Shown: positions 40,372 through 51,666 of the stretch, piece by piece
Numbering within the stretch: position 1 is the stretch's first letter
Layout: each line of letters opens with the position of its first letter
Origin: Streptomyces marinisediminis
Lineage (GTDB): Bacteria; Actinomycetota; Actinomycetes; Streptomycetales; Streptomycetaceae
DNA length: 64,000 nt
Assembly (NCBI RefSeq): GCF_026262575.1
Contig: NZ_JAPKFL010000001.1
Coordinates: forward strand, 1-64,000
Reading direction: 5' to 3'
The notes under the pieces: model-generated
Told to the model about the DNA's origin: nothing
Seen by the model: only the letters and a program-made list of their open reading frames with translations
The model's database searches: none
Made by a program: the position numbers and the translations under genes

Positions 40372-40402
40372 GGTGAGGACGGGCCCCGGGTCCGTCCTCA
40401 CC
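40372..40402 (+). terminator. 11-bp perfect stem between atpD and atpC
   Basis: GGTGAGGACGG (40372-40382) pairs with CCGTCCTCACC (40392-40402), starting 18 bases after the atpD stop. It may partly terminate, or act as an RNA-processing or stability element that sets the atpD:atpC ratio. Confidence 0.65.
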
Positions 40403-40448
40403 GTCCGCACCCCGTATCCTTGTGAAAATCCCAGTCTGAGGAGCCACA

Positions 40449-40826
40449 GTGGCTGAGCTGCACGTCGAGTTGGTCGCCGCCGACCGCAGGGTCTGGTCGG
40501 GCGAGGCCAGCCTGGTCGTCGCGCGCACCTCGTCGGGTGAGATCGGCATCATGCCCGGCCACCAGCCGCTGCTCGGTGTGCTGGTGTCGGGCCCGGTCAC
40601 CATCCGCACCACCGGCGAGGACGGCACCGTCGTCGCCGCCGTGCACGAGGGGTTCATCTCGTTCGCGGACGACAAGCTCTCGCTCCTGGCCGAGATCGCG
40701 GAGCTGAGCTACGAGATCGACGTCGAGCGGGCCGAGCGCGCGCTGGAGAAGGCCAAGGCGGAACAGGACGCGGCGGCCGAGCGGCGCGCCGACGTCCGGC
40801 TGCGGGCAGTGGCGGTCGCACGCTGA
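40449..40826 (+). CDS. atpC: F1 ATP synthase subunit epsilon
   Basis: A 125-residue subunit: an N-terminal beta-sandwich (HVELVAADRRVWSGEA, then GEIGIMPGHQPLLGVL) and a C-terminal helix pair (ERAERALEKAKAEQDAAAERRADVRLRAV). It inhibits and couples F1. The GTG start at 40449 has TGAGGAG upstream. Last gene of the operon, followed by a long terminator. Confidence 0.96.
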   Translation: MAELHVELVAADRRVWSGEASLVVARTSSGEIGIMPGHQPLLGVLVSGPVTIRTTGEDGTVVAAVHEGFISFADDKLSLLAEIAELSYEIDVERAERALEKAKAEQDAAAERRADVRLRAVAVAR

Positions 40827-40848
40827 GCCCGCACGCCCCTCATCGCCC

Positions 40849-40895
40849 CAGCCGCGGACGGCTCCGGAGCCTCGCTCCGGAACGGTCCGCGGCTG
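40849..40895 (+). terminator. atp operon terminator
   Basis: An 11-bp outer helix (40849-40859 with 40885-40895) and an 8-bp inner helix (40863-40870 with 40874-40881) with a loop of three bases, 22 bases after the atpC stop. Confidence 0.88.
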
Positions 40896-40978
40896 CGTCG
40901 ATAATGGGCGGGGACATCATGGCAGGCGCACCGCGCACCCGGCGCGGTCCGCACGACACGCGGGGAGGTCGGTGACAC

Positions 40979-41431
40979 ATGGCCCTCGCGCTGGTGCTGT
41001 GCGGAACGTTCGTGGGATTGGTGGTGCTCGCGCTGTTCGTCTTCGGTCTGCGCCGGCGGCTGATCCAGCGCTCGGGCGGCACCTTCGACTGCAGCCTGCG
41101 GTGGGAGGTCCTCGCGCCGCGGGACGCCGAGCCGACGGGCAAGGGCTGGAGCTACGGCATCGCCCGCTACCGGGGGGACCGGGTGGAGTGGTTCCGCGTC
41201 TTCTCCTACGCGCCCCGGCCCCGGAGGCTGCTGGAGCGCGAGGCCGTCGAGGTGCTGCACCGGCGCGTGCCGGAGGGTGAGGAGGAGCTCGCCCTGCTCT
41301 CCGACGCGGTGGTGCTGGCGTGCCGTCACCGGGGCACGCACGTGGAGCTGGCGATGAGCGAGGACGCGCTGACCGGCTTCCTGGCGTGGCTGGAGGCCGC
41401 GCCCCCGGGCCAGCGCGTCAACGTGGCGTGA
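40979..41431 (+). CDS. DUF2550-family membrane-anchored protein
   Basis: A 150-residue protein with a single N-terminal hydrophobic helix (LVLCGTFVGLVVLALFVFGL) followed by a soluble domain (GTFDCSLRW, GWSYGIARYRGDRVEWFRVFS, VELAMSEDALTGFLAWLE). The domain layout is that of DUF2550, an actinobacterial family normally located after the ATP synthase operon, which is the case here. Function is unknown. The ATG at 40979 follows GGGGAGGTCGGTG. Confidence 0.85.
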   Translation: MALALVLCGTFVGLVVLALFVFGLRRRLIQRSGGTFDCSLRWEVLAPRDAEPTGKGWSYGIARYRGDRVEWFRVFSYAPRPRRLLEREAVEVLHRRVPEGEEELALLSDAVVLACRHRGTHVELAMSEDALTGFLAWLEAAPPGQRVNVA

Positions 41432-43789
<2,358 letters not shown>

Positions 43790-43815
43790 GGCGGCGCGCC
43801 TAGGATGGTGCGACG

Positions 43816-44433
<618 letters not shown>

Positions 44434-44480
44434 ACGCCCGCGGTCGGGGAGCCGGCGGCGGGTGTAGCGACGTGAAAGAG

Positions 44481-44512
44481 CCGGGGAGACGGCGGGCGGG
44501 CCGTCTCCCCGG
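44481..44512. terminator. bidirectional terminator between the PadR and chitinase genes
   Basis: A 13-bp perfect stem (44481-44493 with 44500-44512) around the loop GGGCGG lies between the two convergent stop codons, 48 and 30 bases away. Confidence 0.88.
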
Positions 44513-44541
44513 CGGTCTGCGGGGAACTCAGGTGGCGCGGA

Positions 44542-46152
44542 TCAGCCGTTGAGCCCCTGGTGGATGGCGGTGATCAGCTCACCGTCAGTGGTGTCGCCAC
44601 TGGTCTCCCAGAAGAAGGCACCGCCCAGGCCCTGCTGCTTGGCCCAGGACATCTTGCCCTTGATGGTGGAGGGGGTGTCGTAGCTCCACCACTGGTCACC
44701 GCACTTGGCGTAGGCGGTGCCGGCGATGGTGCCGGTGGCCGGGCAGCGCTGCTTGAGCACCTTGTAGTCCTCGATGCCCGCCTCGTAGGTGCCCGGAGCC
44801 GCGCCGGTGGCGCTGCCGCCCGGTGCGGCCTGCGTGACACCGGTCCAGCCACGGCCGTAGAAGCCGATGCCCACGAGCAGCTTCTTGGCCGGGACGCCCT
44901 TGGCCTTCAGCTTGGCGATGGCGTCAGCGGTGTTGAAGCCCTGCTGCGGGATGCCGTCGTACGCGTTCAGCGGGGAGTGCGGGGCGGTCGGACCGCTCTT
45001 GTCCCAGGCGCCGAAGAAGTCGTACGTCATGACGTTGTACCAGTCGGTGTACTGTGCGGCACCGGCGTAGTCCGCCTTGTCGATCTTGCCGCCGGCGGAG
45101 GCGTCGGCGGTGATGGCGGCGGTGACGAGCTGGTCCTGGCCGAACTTGGCGCGGAAGGCCTGCATCATCTTGCGCATCACGTCCGGGCCGCTGCTGTCAC
45201 AGCTCAGGCCACAGGCGTTGGGGTACTCCCAGTCCAGGTCGATGCCGTCGAACAGGCCCGCCCAGCGCTTGTCGTAGACCAGGTCGTGGCAGGAGGACGC
45301 GAAGGCGGCCGGGTTCTTCATGGCGTCACCGAAGCCGCCGGACCAGGTCCAGCCGCCGAAGGACCACAGGATCTTGATGTGCGGGTACATCTTCTTCAGC
45401 TTCAGGAGCTGGTTGAAGTTGCCGCGCAGGGGCTGGTCCCAGGTGTCGGCCTTGCCGTCGACGGACTCGGCGGCGGTGTAGGCCTTGTCGGTCGCCGCGT
45501 AGGCGTCGCCCATGGTGCACTTGCCACCCTGGACGTTGCCGAACGAGTAGTTGATGTGCGTCAGCTTCTCGGCGGAGCCGGAGGTGACCAGGTCCTTGAC
45601 GTGGTAGTCGCGGCCGTAGACGCCCCACTCGGTGAAGTAGCCGAGGTTGATGTGGTCGCCCGGCGGCTGCGGCTCGGGCTCGGGCTCCGGTTCGGGCTCG
45701 GGCTCCGGGTCCGGCGGGGGGCCGCCGGAGCCGTCGCACGCGGCGCCGTTGATGGTGCACTTGGCGGGGTCGCCGGAACCGGCGCCGTTGAAGCCGAAGC
45801 TGACGCTGGCGCCCGGCGCGAGCGTGCCGTTCCAGCCCTTGTCAACGGCGGTGTAGCTGTTGCCGTTCTTCGTGACGGTGGCGTCCCAGTGGCTGTTGAC
45901 GGTGGTGCCGGAGGGGAAGTCCCACTTCAGCTCCCAGCCGTTCAGCGTGGTGTCACCGGTGTTCTTGATCGTCCACTTGCCCTCGAAGCCGGTGCCCCAG
46001 TCCGAGGACCGGACGAACGTGGCCGTCGCCGATTCCGCGGCCTGCGCGGTCGGTGCGAGGGCGACCATGCCGCCGACGGGGATCAGCAGAGCCGCCGCTG
46101 CCGCGAGGGCCCGCCGACGTATGCGATGCGGAGTGATGCGGTCTGTTTTCAA
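44542..46152 (-). CDS. secreted GH18 chitinase with CBM2
   Basis: A 536-residue secreted enzyme cleaving chitin. A Sec signal (basic start, hydrophobic core, cleavage near APTAQAAE) is followed by a CBM2 domain (residues 40-140, with Trp in WGTGFEGKW, NGWELKWDF and SHWD). A Pro-Glu linker comes next, and then the GH18 barrel: SFGGWTW, the catalytic DGIDLDWEYP with the proton donor Glu309, and YDFFGAWD. Neighbouring features are the DasR-type operators and a good sigma70-like promoter directly upstream. Expected regulation: glucose-repressed and chitobiose-induced through DasR. Confidence 0.97.
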   Translation of the reverse strand: MKTDRITPHRIRRRALAAAAALLIPVGGMVALAPTAQAAESATATFVRSSDWGTGFEGKWTIKNTGDTTLNGWELKWDFPSGTTVNSHWDATVTKNGNSYTAVDKGWNGTLAPGASVSFGFNGAGSGDPAKCTINGAACDGSGGPPPDPEPEPEPEPEPEPQPPGDHINLGYFTEWGVYGRDYHVKDLVTSGSAEKLTHINYSFGNVQGGKCTMGDAYAATDKAYTAAESVDGKADTWDQPLRGNFNQLLKLKKMYPHIKILWSFGGWTWSGGFGDAMKNPAAFASSCHDLVYDKRWAGLFDGIDLDWEYPNACGLSCDSSGPDVMRKMMQAFRAKFGQDQLVTAAITADASAGGKIDKADYAGAAQYTDWYNVMTYDFFGAWDKSGPTAPHSPLNAYDGIPQQGFNTADAIAKLKAKGVPAKKLLVGIGFYGRGWTGVTQAAPGGSATGAAPGTYEAGIEDYKVLKQRCPATGTIAGTAYAKCGDQWWSYDTPSTIKGKMSWAKQQGLGGAFFWETSGDTTDGELITAIHQGLNG

Positions 46153-46254
46153 GAGCGCTCCTGAGCCGGGGCCGGTGGGGGCCGGTCCGATGGGGTCGCT
46201 GCGCCGCCCGTGGAGCGGGCCTTACCTGTGCCCGCTCACCGCAGTTGTCCGTGG

Positions 46255-46297
46255 ACATTAGAGAGGTCTGGACCACTGGTCAATAGGTCTGGACCAC
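46255..46297 (-). promoter_or_regulatory. chitinase promoter with two DasR-type operators
   Basis: On the minus strand TTGACC (46278-46283) and TAATGT (46255-46260) are separated by 17 bases. A 13-base repeat, AGGTCTGGACCAC on the plus strand, occurs at 46264-46276 (within the spacer) and 46285-46297 (just upstream of -35), 21 bases apart. Read on the minus strand it is GTGGTCCAGACCT, the direct repeat known from Streptomyces chitinase promoters and bound by DasR. Confidence 0.9.
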
Positions 46298-46557
46298 AGT
46301 CCTCGTAATCGGCGCGTCCGCCAACCGTCCCCGCCGCGCCGCCCGTTGTTCGCATGTGCGAGGGCGCGGTGCCGTTCCGCGCCGTGCGGACGGCGGCGCC
46401 GGCGACCGGGCCTGGCGGCGTCGGGACGCCGGGGCGGCGGCGGGCCCCCGCTCCTGGTGGCCGCCGGACAAGGGCCCGCCCCGGCCGCCGACACGGTGCC
46501 GCGGCACCCCCGGAGCCGTGCCGGGCGAGGACGCAAGGACCCCCTGGGTGAAGACGA
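46298..46557. other. gap upstream of the chitinase promoter
   Basis: GC-rich spacer of about 260 bases between the chitinase control region and a weakly supported gene. No further operator or gene was seen. Confidence 0.35.
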
Positions 46558-47280
46558 GTGCGGCTGCGAATGTCCGCGACGGTGCTCCCACTGGCCGCCG
46601 GACTCACGGCCTGCGGCGGGATCGCCGAGAATCCGGCGGCGCCCCCAGCCGCCAGCCCGCTGACGGCCGCGGAGGCGACGGCCGCGCCCCGCGCCGCCCT
46701 GGACGAATCCGGCGGTGAGCGCAGGACGGACCTCGACCCCGCGAGTCACCCCGGGCGCGAGCTCCACGAGGTGGTGCCGAGGGAGGTGCCGGGAGCCGCG
46801 GAGGTTGGCGGAGCGCATGGTGCGAGGCAAGCCGCACGCTGCCCGGTGACGCCCCACTGGCGGGCGGGCACCCGCGGCCTGGGAAGGAAGCACGGGCTGG
46901 CGGCCGTCTACATCGGCTTCACCGCCACCCACGGGCGCTACCTGGTCCGCTGGGCGGACGCGCGCTTCGCGCACCGCTTCGCGGGCGGGCCGCCGCCGGT
47001 CAGGCCGCCGCGCTACGGCCTGGCCCGGGCCCGGCACGAGTGGAGGATGTCCGCCCGCGCCGTCGCCGGGGCCGCGATCGCCGCCGCGCTGCTCCAGGCG
47101 GCGATCTGGTACGTCGGGGACGTCGGCCAGGTGGAGTCGCTGCGCGCCTGGCAGAGCAAGATGGGCCTCGTCAGCCTCGTCAGCCTCGTCGCGGTGGTCG
47201 TCGCGGTCAGCTACACCGTGTGGCCGAAGCGACCGCCCGCCGGCGCGCCGGAGCGCGGACGGGCGGGCGGGCCGCGCTGA
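46558..47280 (+). CDS. uncertain membrane protein with lipobox-like start
   Basis: An open frame of 240 codons that I do not recognise. The start (VLPLAAGLTACGG) has a lipobox-like LTAC, as in lipoproteins. Residues 40-100 are low-complexity and unlike a folded protein. From about residue 100 the sequence looks more protein-like (GLAAVYIGFTATHGRYLVRW), with two hydrophobic helices (AVAGAAIAAALLQAAIWYV and LVSLVSLVAVVVAVSYTVW) and a basic tail. The two halves may not belong together: the true gene may start internally, or a frameshift may join a lipoprotein relic to a small membrane protein. Confidence 0.4.
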   Translation: MRLRMSATVLPLAAGLTACGGIAENPAAPPAASPLTAAEATAAPRAALDESGGERRTDLDPASHPGRELHEVVPREVPGAAEVGGAHGARQAARCPVTPHWRAGTRGLGRKHGLAAVYIGFTATHGRYLVRWADARFAHRFAGGPPPVRPPRYGLARARHEWRMSARAVAGAAIAAALLQAAIWYVGDVGQVESLRAWQSKMGLVSLVSLVAVVVAVSYTVWPKRPPAGAPERGRAGGPR

Positions 47281-47395
47281 CCCGACAGGGTGCCGTCCGC
47301 CCCCGGGTGGCCCCGGCGGACGGTGTGCCGGGTGGCGCGCGGGCGGCACCCTGCCGATGGTGGTGGTCCAGCCGCCATCTCCAGGGAGTGTCCGC

Positions 47396-48862
47396 GTGCC
47401 CGAGCTCTACATCGACGGTCAGTGGGTCGCCGCGGCGGCCGGAGGGCGCCACCAGGTCGTCAACCCCTTCGACGCCTCGGTGATCACCGAGGTGGACGAC
47501 GGCGACGAGACCGACGTGGACCACGCCGTCCGGGCCGCCCGCCGCGCCTTCGACTCCGGCCAGTGGTCAGGACTGCCCACCCGCGAGCGCGCCGACGTCC
47601 TCCACCGCGTCTCCCGGTTCCTGCTGCGCGACCAGGAGGAGATCGCGCGCACCGAGACGCTGGACACCGGCAAGACGCTCACCGAGGCCCGGGTGGACGT
47701 CGAGGACGTGGCCGACTGCTTCCGCTACTTCGCCGAGCTCGCGGGCAAGGACGCCGGGCGGGTGGTGGACGTCGGCCCCGGCGTCCTGAGCCGGGTGGTC
47801 TACCACCCGGTGGGCGTCTGCGCCCTCATCGCGCCGTGGAACTACCCGCTGCTCCAGGCGTCCTGGAAGGTGGCGCCCGCGCTCGCGGCGGGCAACACCT
47901 TCGTCCTCAAGCCCAGCGAGACCACGCCGCTGTCCACGCTGCACATGATCCGGCTCATCGCGGAGGCCGGAGCACCGCCCGGCGTCGCCAACCTCGTGCT
48001 CGGGCAGGGCTCGACCGTCGGCGCGGCGATGACCGCCCACCCGGAGGTGGACCTCGTCTCCTTCACCGGCGGCCTGGACACCGGGCGCCGGATCATGGCG
48101 GCCGCGGCCGACGGGGTGAAGAAGATCGCCCTCGAACTCGGCGGCAAGAACCCGAACGTCGTCTTCGACGACGCCGACTTCGACGCCGCGCTCGACTACG
48201 CACTGGACGCCGCCTTCCTCCACTCCGGCCAGGTCTGCTCGGCCGGCTCCCGGCTCATCGTGCAGGACGGCGTCCACGACCGCTTCGTCGAGGCGCTGGC
48301 CGACCGCGCCGCCCGTATCCGGCTCGGCGACGGCATGGCCGAGGCCACCGAGTCCGGGCCGCTCAGCTCCGCCGAGCACCGGGAGAAGGTCGAGGGCTAC
48401 CTGGAGATCGGCCGCGCGGAGGGCGCCCGCGTCGCCTGCGGCGGCCGCCGCCCCGACGACCCGGAGCTCCAGCGGGGGTTCTTCCTGCTGCCGACCGTGC
48501 TGGCCGACTGCGACCGCTCCATGCGCGTCGTCCAGGAGGAGATCTTCGGCCCCGTGGTCACCGTCGAGCGCTTCGGCACCGAGGAGGAGGCGCTGCGCCT
48601 GGCCAACGACACGCGCTACGGCCTCGCCGGCGGGGTGTGGACCTCCGACGCCGGCCGCGCCCAGCGCTTCGCCGACGGGCTGCGGCACGGCACCGTGTGG
48701 ATCAACGACTTCCACCCCTACGTGCCGCAGGCCGAGTGGGGCGGCTTCGGCCGCTCCGGCATCGGCCGCGAACTGGGCCCGTCCGGGCTGCACGAGTACC
48801 AGGAGAGCAAGCACATCTACCAGAACCTCACGCCGGCCCCGTCCGGCTGGTTCAAGGGCTGA
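47396..48862 (+). CDS. betB: betaine-aldehyde dehydrogenase-like aldehyde dehydrogenase
   Basis: A 488-residue NAD(P)-dependent aldehyde dehydrogenase. Signatures are PWNYPLLQASWKVAPALAAG, the catalytic Glu in ALELGGKNPNVVF, the nucleophile Cys in HSGQVCSAGSR and EEIFGPVV. It most closely resembles betaine-aldehyde dehydrogenases (AEWGGFGRSGIGRELG near the end), which make the osmoprotectant glycine betaine. The GTG start at 47396 follows CCAGGGAG. A GMC oxidoreductase gene follows after 14 bases, matching a choline-to-betaine operon. Confidence 0.85.
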   Translation: MPELYIDGQWVAAAAGGRHQVVNPFDASVITEVDDGDETDVDHAVRAARRAFDSGQWSGLPTRERADVLHRVSRFLLRDQEEIARTETLDTGKTLTEARVDVEDVADCFRYFAELAGKDAGRVVDVGPGVLSRVVYHPVGVCALIAPWNYPLLQASWKVAPALAAGNTFVLKPSETTPLSTLHMIRLIAEAGAPPGVANLVLGQGSTVGAAMTAHPEVDLVSFTGGLDTGRRIMAAAADGVKKIALELGGKNPNVVFDDADFDAALDYALDAAFLHSGQVCSAGSRLIVQDGVHDRFVEALADRAARIRLGDGMAEATESGPLSSAEHREKVEGYLEIGRAEGARVACGGRRPDDPELQRGFFLLPTVLADCDRSMRVVQEEIFGPVVTVERFGTEEEALRLANDTRYGLAGGVWTSDAGRAQRFADGLRHGTVWINDFHPYVPQAEWGGFGRSGIGRELGPSGLHEYQESKHIYQNLTPAPSGWFKG

Positions 48863-48876
48863 GGGGCCGCGCGACG

Positions 48877-50424
48877 ATGGCGACGAACACCGGTGGCGAA
48901 GAGACCTACGACTACGTGATCGTCGGCGGCGGCACGGCCGGGTCCGTGCTCGCCGCCCGGCTGACCGAGGACCGCGGCACCCGCGTCGCCGTCATCGAGG
49001 GCGGCCCCAGCGACGTCGGCGACGAGCGCATCCTGAAGCTGCGCAACTGGATCAACCTGCTGGACTCCGAGTTCGACTACGGCTACACCACCGTCGAGCA
49101 GCCGCGCGGCAACTCCCACATCCTGCACTCGCGCGCCCGCGTGCTGGGCGGCTGCTCCTCCCACAACACCCTCATCAGCTTCCTGCCGCTGCCCCAGGAC
49201 CTCCAGGAGTGGACGGCGATGGGGTGCGCCGGCTGGGGACCGGAGGTGCTGCTGCCCTACCGCGACCGGCTGCAGAACACCATCGTCCCCGTGGCGGAGG
49301 CCGACCGTAACCCGATCGCGGTCGACTTCGTCGCCGCCGCCGCGGCCGCGCTGGACGTCCCGGTCGTCGACGACTTCAACGCGCGCCCCTTCCCCGAGGG
49401 CGCGGGCTTCTTCTCCCTCGCCTACGACCCGGCCACCGGCAACCGCTCCTCCGCCTCCGTGGCCTACCTGCACCCCGTGCTGGACCGGCCCAACCTGACC
49501 CTGCTGCTGGAGACGTGGGCCTACCGGCTGCTTACCGACGGCGACGGCCGCCACACCCGCGTGCGCGTCCGCCGCGCCGACGGCTCCACCGCCGTGATCC
49601 GCGCCGAGCGGGAGCTGATTCTGTGCGCGGGCGCCATCGACACGCCGCGGCTGCTCATGCTCTCGGGCATCGGCCCCGCCCAGGAGCTGCGGCGGCACGG
49701 CATCGACGTCGTCGCCGACCTGCCCGGCGTCGGCGAGAACCTGCTCGACCACCCGGAGTCCGTCATCGTCTGGGAGACGCGCGAACCGCTCGCGCCCAAC
49801 TCGGCGATGGACTCCGACGCGGGCCTGTTCCTGCGCCGCGACCGCGACCAGCCCCGCCCCGACCTGATGTTCCACTTCTACCAGGTGCCCTTCACCGTCA
49901 ACACCGAGCGCCTGGGCTACCCCACGCCCGAGCACGGGGTGTGCATGACGCCCAACGTGCCGCGCGCCCGCTCCGTCGGCCGGATGTGGCTGCGCAGCGC
50001 CGACCCGGCGGAGAAGCCCGCCCTGGACTTCCGGTACTTCACCGACCCCGAGGGCCACGACGAGCGCACCATCGTCGACGGGCTGCGCGTCGCCCGGGAG
50101 GTGGCAAGGCGGGAGCCGCTGCGCTCCTGGCTGGTGCGCGAGGTCGCCCCGGGGCCGGACCTGGTGAGCGACGAGGAGCTCTCCGAGTACGGCCGCCGCG
50201 TCGCCCACACCGTGTACCACCCGGCCGGCACCTGCCGCATGGGCGCGAACGACGACCCCCAGGCGGTGCTCGACTCCGAGCTGCGCCTGCGCGGCGTCGA
50301 CGGCGTCCGCGTGGTCGACGCCTCCGTCTTTCCCACCATGCCGACGATCAACCCCATGGTGACCGTCCTGCTGGTCGCCGAGCGCGCCGCCGACCTCCTC
50401 ACGGGCCGGCCGGGCCCCGGGTAG
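48877..50424 (+). CDS. betA: GMC-family oxidoreductase, choline dehydrogenase-like
   Basis: A 515-residue FAD enzyme of the glucose-methanol-choline family. The FAD motif VIVGGGTAGSVLAARL is at the N-terminus, followed by the GMC signature (RARVLGGCSSHNTL and GAIDTPRLLMLSGIGP). The active-site His lies in HTVYHPAGTCRMG and the Asn in PTMPTINPMVT. Paired with an aldehyde dehydrogenase 14 bases upstream, the likely reaction is choline to betaine aldehyde. The substrate assignment rests on this context. No choline transporter or BetI gene is adjacent. Confidence 0.85.
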   Translation: MATNTGGEETYDYVIVGGGTAGSVLAARLTEDRGTRVAVIEGGPSDVGDERILKLRNWINLLDSEFDYGYTTVEQPRGNSHILHSRARVLGGCSSHNTLISFLPLPQDLQEWTAMGCAGWGPEVLLPYRDRLQNTIVPVAEADRNPIAVDFVAAAAAALDVPVVDDFNARPFPEGAGFFSLAYDPATGNRSSASVAYLHPVLDRPNLTLLLETWAYRLLTDGDGRHTRVRVRRADGSTAVIRAERELILCAGAIDTPRLLMLSGIGPAQELRRHGIDVVADLPGVGENLLDHPESVIVWETREPLAPNSAMDSDAGLFLRRDRDQPRPDLMFHFYQVPFTVNTERLGYPTPEHGVCMTPNVPRARSVGRMWLRSADPAEKPALDFRYFTDPEGHDERTIVDGLRVAREVARREPLRSWLVREVAPGPDLVSDEELSEYGRRVAHTVYHPAGTCRMGANDDPQAVLDSELRLRGVDGVRVVDASVFPTMPTINPMVTVLLVAERAADLLTGRPGPG

Positions 50425-50457
50425 CGCTTCCGTCGCCCCGGCCGCAGGGCACGCACG

Positions 50458-50491
50458 GGCGGCGCGCGCCGGTCACCGGGCGTGCGCCGCC
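50458..50491 (+). terminator. betBA terminator
   Basis: A 13-bp stem (50458-50470 with 50479-50491) with one G-U wobble and loop GGTCACCG, 34 bases after the GMC gene stop. Confidence 0.75.
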
Positions 50492-50589
50492 GTGTCCGCA
50501 GCGCGCACGCCGCCCGCCCCGGGATGCGGAGGCCCGGGAAGTGTGGTGATGCTTGACGAGGACCGTGCACGACGGCGGAAGGGAGTGCC

Positions 50590-50796
50590 ATGTCCATGAT
50601 GGATAAGCTCAAGGGCATGCTCAAGGGCCACGAGGACAAGGTCCACAAGGGCGTGGAGAAGGGCGGCGACTACGTCGACCGCCGCACCGGCGGCAAGTAC
50701 AGCCAGCATGTCGACACCGCCCAGGAGAAGCTCGACCAGGAGTTCGGCGGCGACCAGCCGCGCGGGCGCGGCGAGGACCGCCCGCCCCGGTCCTGA
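50590..50796 (+). CDS. small MT0933-like antitoxin-family protein
   Basis: A 68-residue, strongly charged protein beginning MSMMDKLKGMLKGHEDKV and containing VDRRTGGKYSQHVDTAQEKLD. It resembles the MT0933-like antitoxin family (Pfam PF14013, from memory), whose members are widespread in actinobacteria without a proven toxin partner. No toxin-like gene is adjacent, so a toxin-antitoxin role is not supported here. The ATG at 50590 follows GAAGGGAG. Confidence 0.85.
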   Translation: MSMMDKLKGMLKGHEDKVHKGVEKGGDYVDRRTGGKYSQHVDTAQEKLDQEFGGDQPRGRGEDRPPRS

Positions 50797-50810
50797 CGCC
50801 GCTCCGCCCG

Positions 50811-50842
50811 CGCCCCCGGCGGCCGCACGGCCGCCGGGGGCG
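50811..50842 (+). terminator. first of two tandem perfect hairpins
   Basis: A 15-bp perfect stem (50811-50825 with 50828-50842) starting 15 bases after the small gene. Confidence 0.8.
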
Positions 50843-50860
50843 CGGGGGCGCGGGGGCGGT

Positions 50861-50890
50861 GGGCTGCGGCCCGACGCCGGGCCGCAGCCC
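50861..50890 (+). terminator. second of two tandem perfect hairpins
   Basis: A 13-bp perfect stem (50861-50873 with 50878-50890) around the loop ACGC, 18 bases after the first hairpin. Confidence 0.75.
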
Positions 50891-50960
50891 ACCGCGTGCG
50901 TCGCGGCCCGGGGGCCGTGGGAGGATGCCCGCGCAGCCAGGGGGAGCGGGGAGGCACCGG

Positions 50961-51536
50961 GTGTTCGCGGTATCGCTGGGGAAGGACGGGGCGGAGCTGC
51001 GGCCGTTGGAGCCGTGGCACGCCGAGGAGTTCTTCGCGCACATCGACCGGGGGCGGGAGTTCATCGGGCGCTACGTCGGCCTGGCGGACGCCGTCGGCGA
51101 CCTGGAGGCGGGCCGGGCGTTCCTGCGCGAGTACGCGGACAAGGCCGCCGCGGACACCGGGCGGCTCTACGGCATCTGGGCGGACGGCGCGCTGGTCGGC
51201 GGCGTGCTGTTCCGGACGATGGACGTCGCCCAGGGCACCGCCGAGGCGGGGTGCTGGCTGGAGCCGTCGGCGGTGGGCCGGGGGCTGGTGACCCGGGCCG
51301 CGCGCACCATCATCGACTGGGCGGTCGAGCGGCGCGGCGTTCACCGGATCGAGTGGCACGCCTCGGCGCGCAACGTGCCGAGCGTCGCCGTGGCCCGGCG
51401 GCTGGGGATGACGCGGGACGGCGTGCTGCGGGAGAGCTACCTGCGGCGCGGGGAGCGGCACGACATGGAGGTCTGGTCCGTGCTCGCCCCCGAGTGGCGC
51501 GCGGCCCGGGCGGCGCGGTCCGGCCCGCGCCCGTGA
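50961..51536 (+). CDS. GNAT acetyltransferase, RimJ/RimL type
   Basis: A 191-residue acetyltransferase. The acetyl-CoA region reads CWLEPSAVGRGLVTRAARTII and is followed by RIEWHASARNVPSVAVARRLGM, the pattern of RimJ/RimL-like N-terminal protein acetyltransferases. The start opens with LRPLEPWHAEEFFAHID. The GTG at 50961 (GGGGAGG upstream) was preferred; an ATG at 50925 is in frame. The substrate is unknown. Confidence 0.87.
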   Translation: MFAVSLGKDGAELRPLEPWHAEEFFAHIDRGREFIGRYVGLADAVGDLEAGRAFLREYADKAAADTGRLYGIWADGALVGGVLFRTMDVAQGTAEAGCWLEPSAVGRGLVTRAARTIIDWAVERRGVHRIEWHASARNVPSVAVARRLGMTRDGVLRESYLRRGERHDMEVWSVLAPEWRAARAARSGPRP

Positions 51537-51666
51537 CGGGTCGGCCGGGGCGCGCGGGTACCGCCCCGCGCGGTGTGGTGCACGTCACCCACTCCGAGCG
51601 ATGAGTGCGCGCGGCGGCGCCGGTCCGACCGGGTGACACCAGCGCCGCAGGAGAGGACCACGCGCC

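Noticed and set aside
50590..51536. Toxin-antitoxin pair of the MT0933-like protein with the next acetyltransferase
   Set aside because: Two strong hairpins separate the genes, and the acetyltransferase looks like RimJ/RimL rather than a TacT-type toxin.
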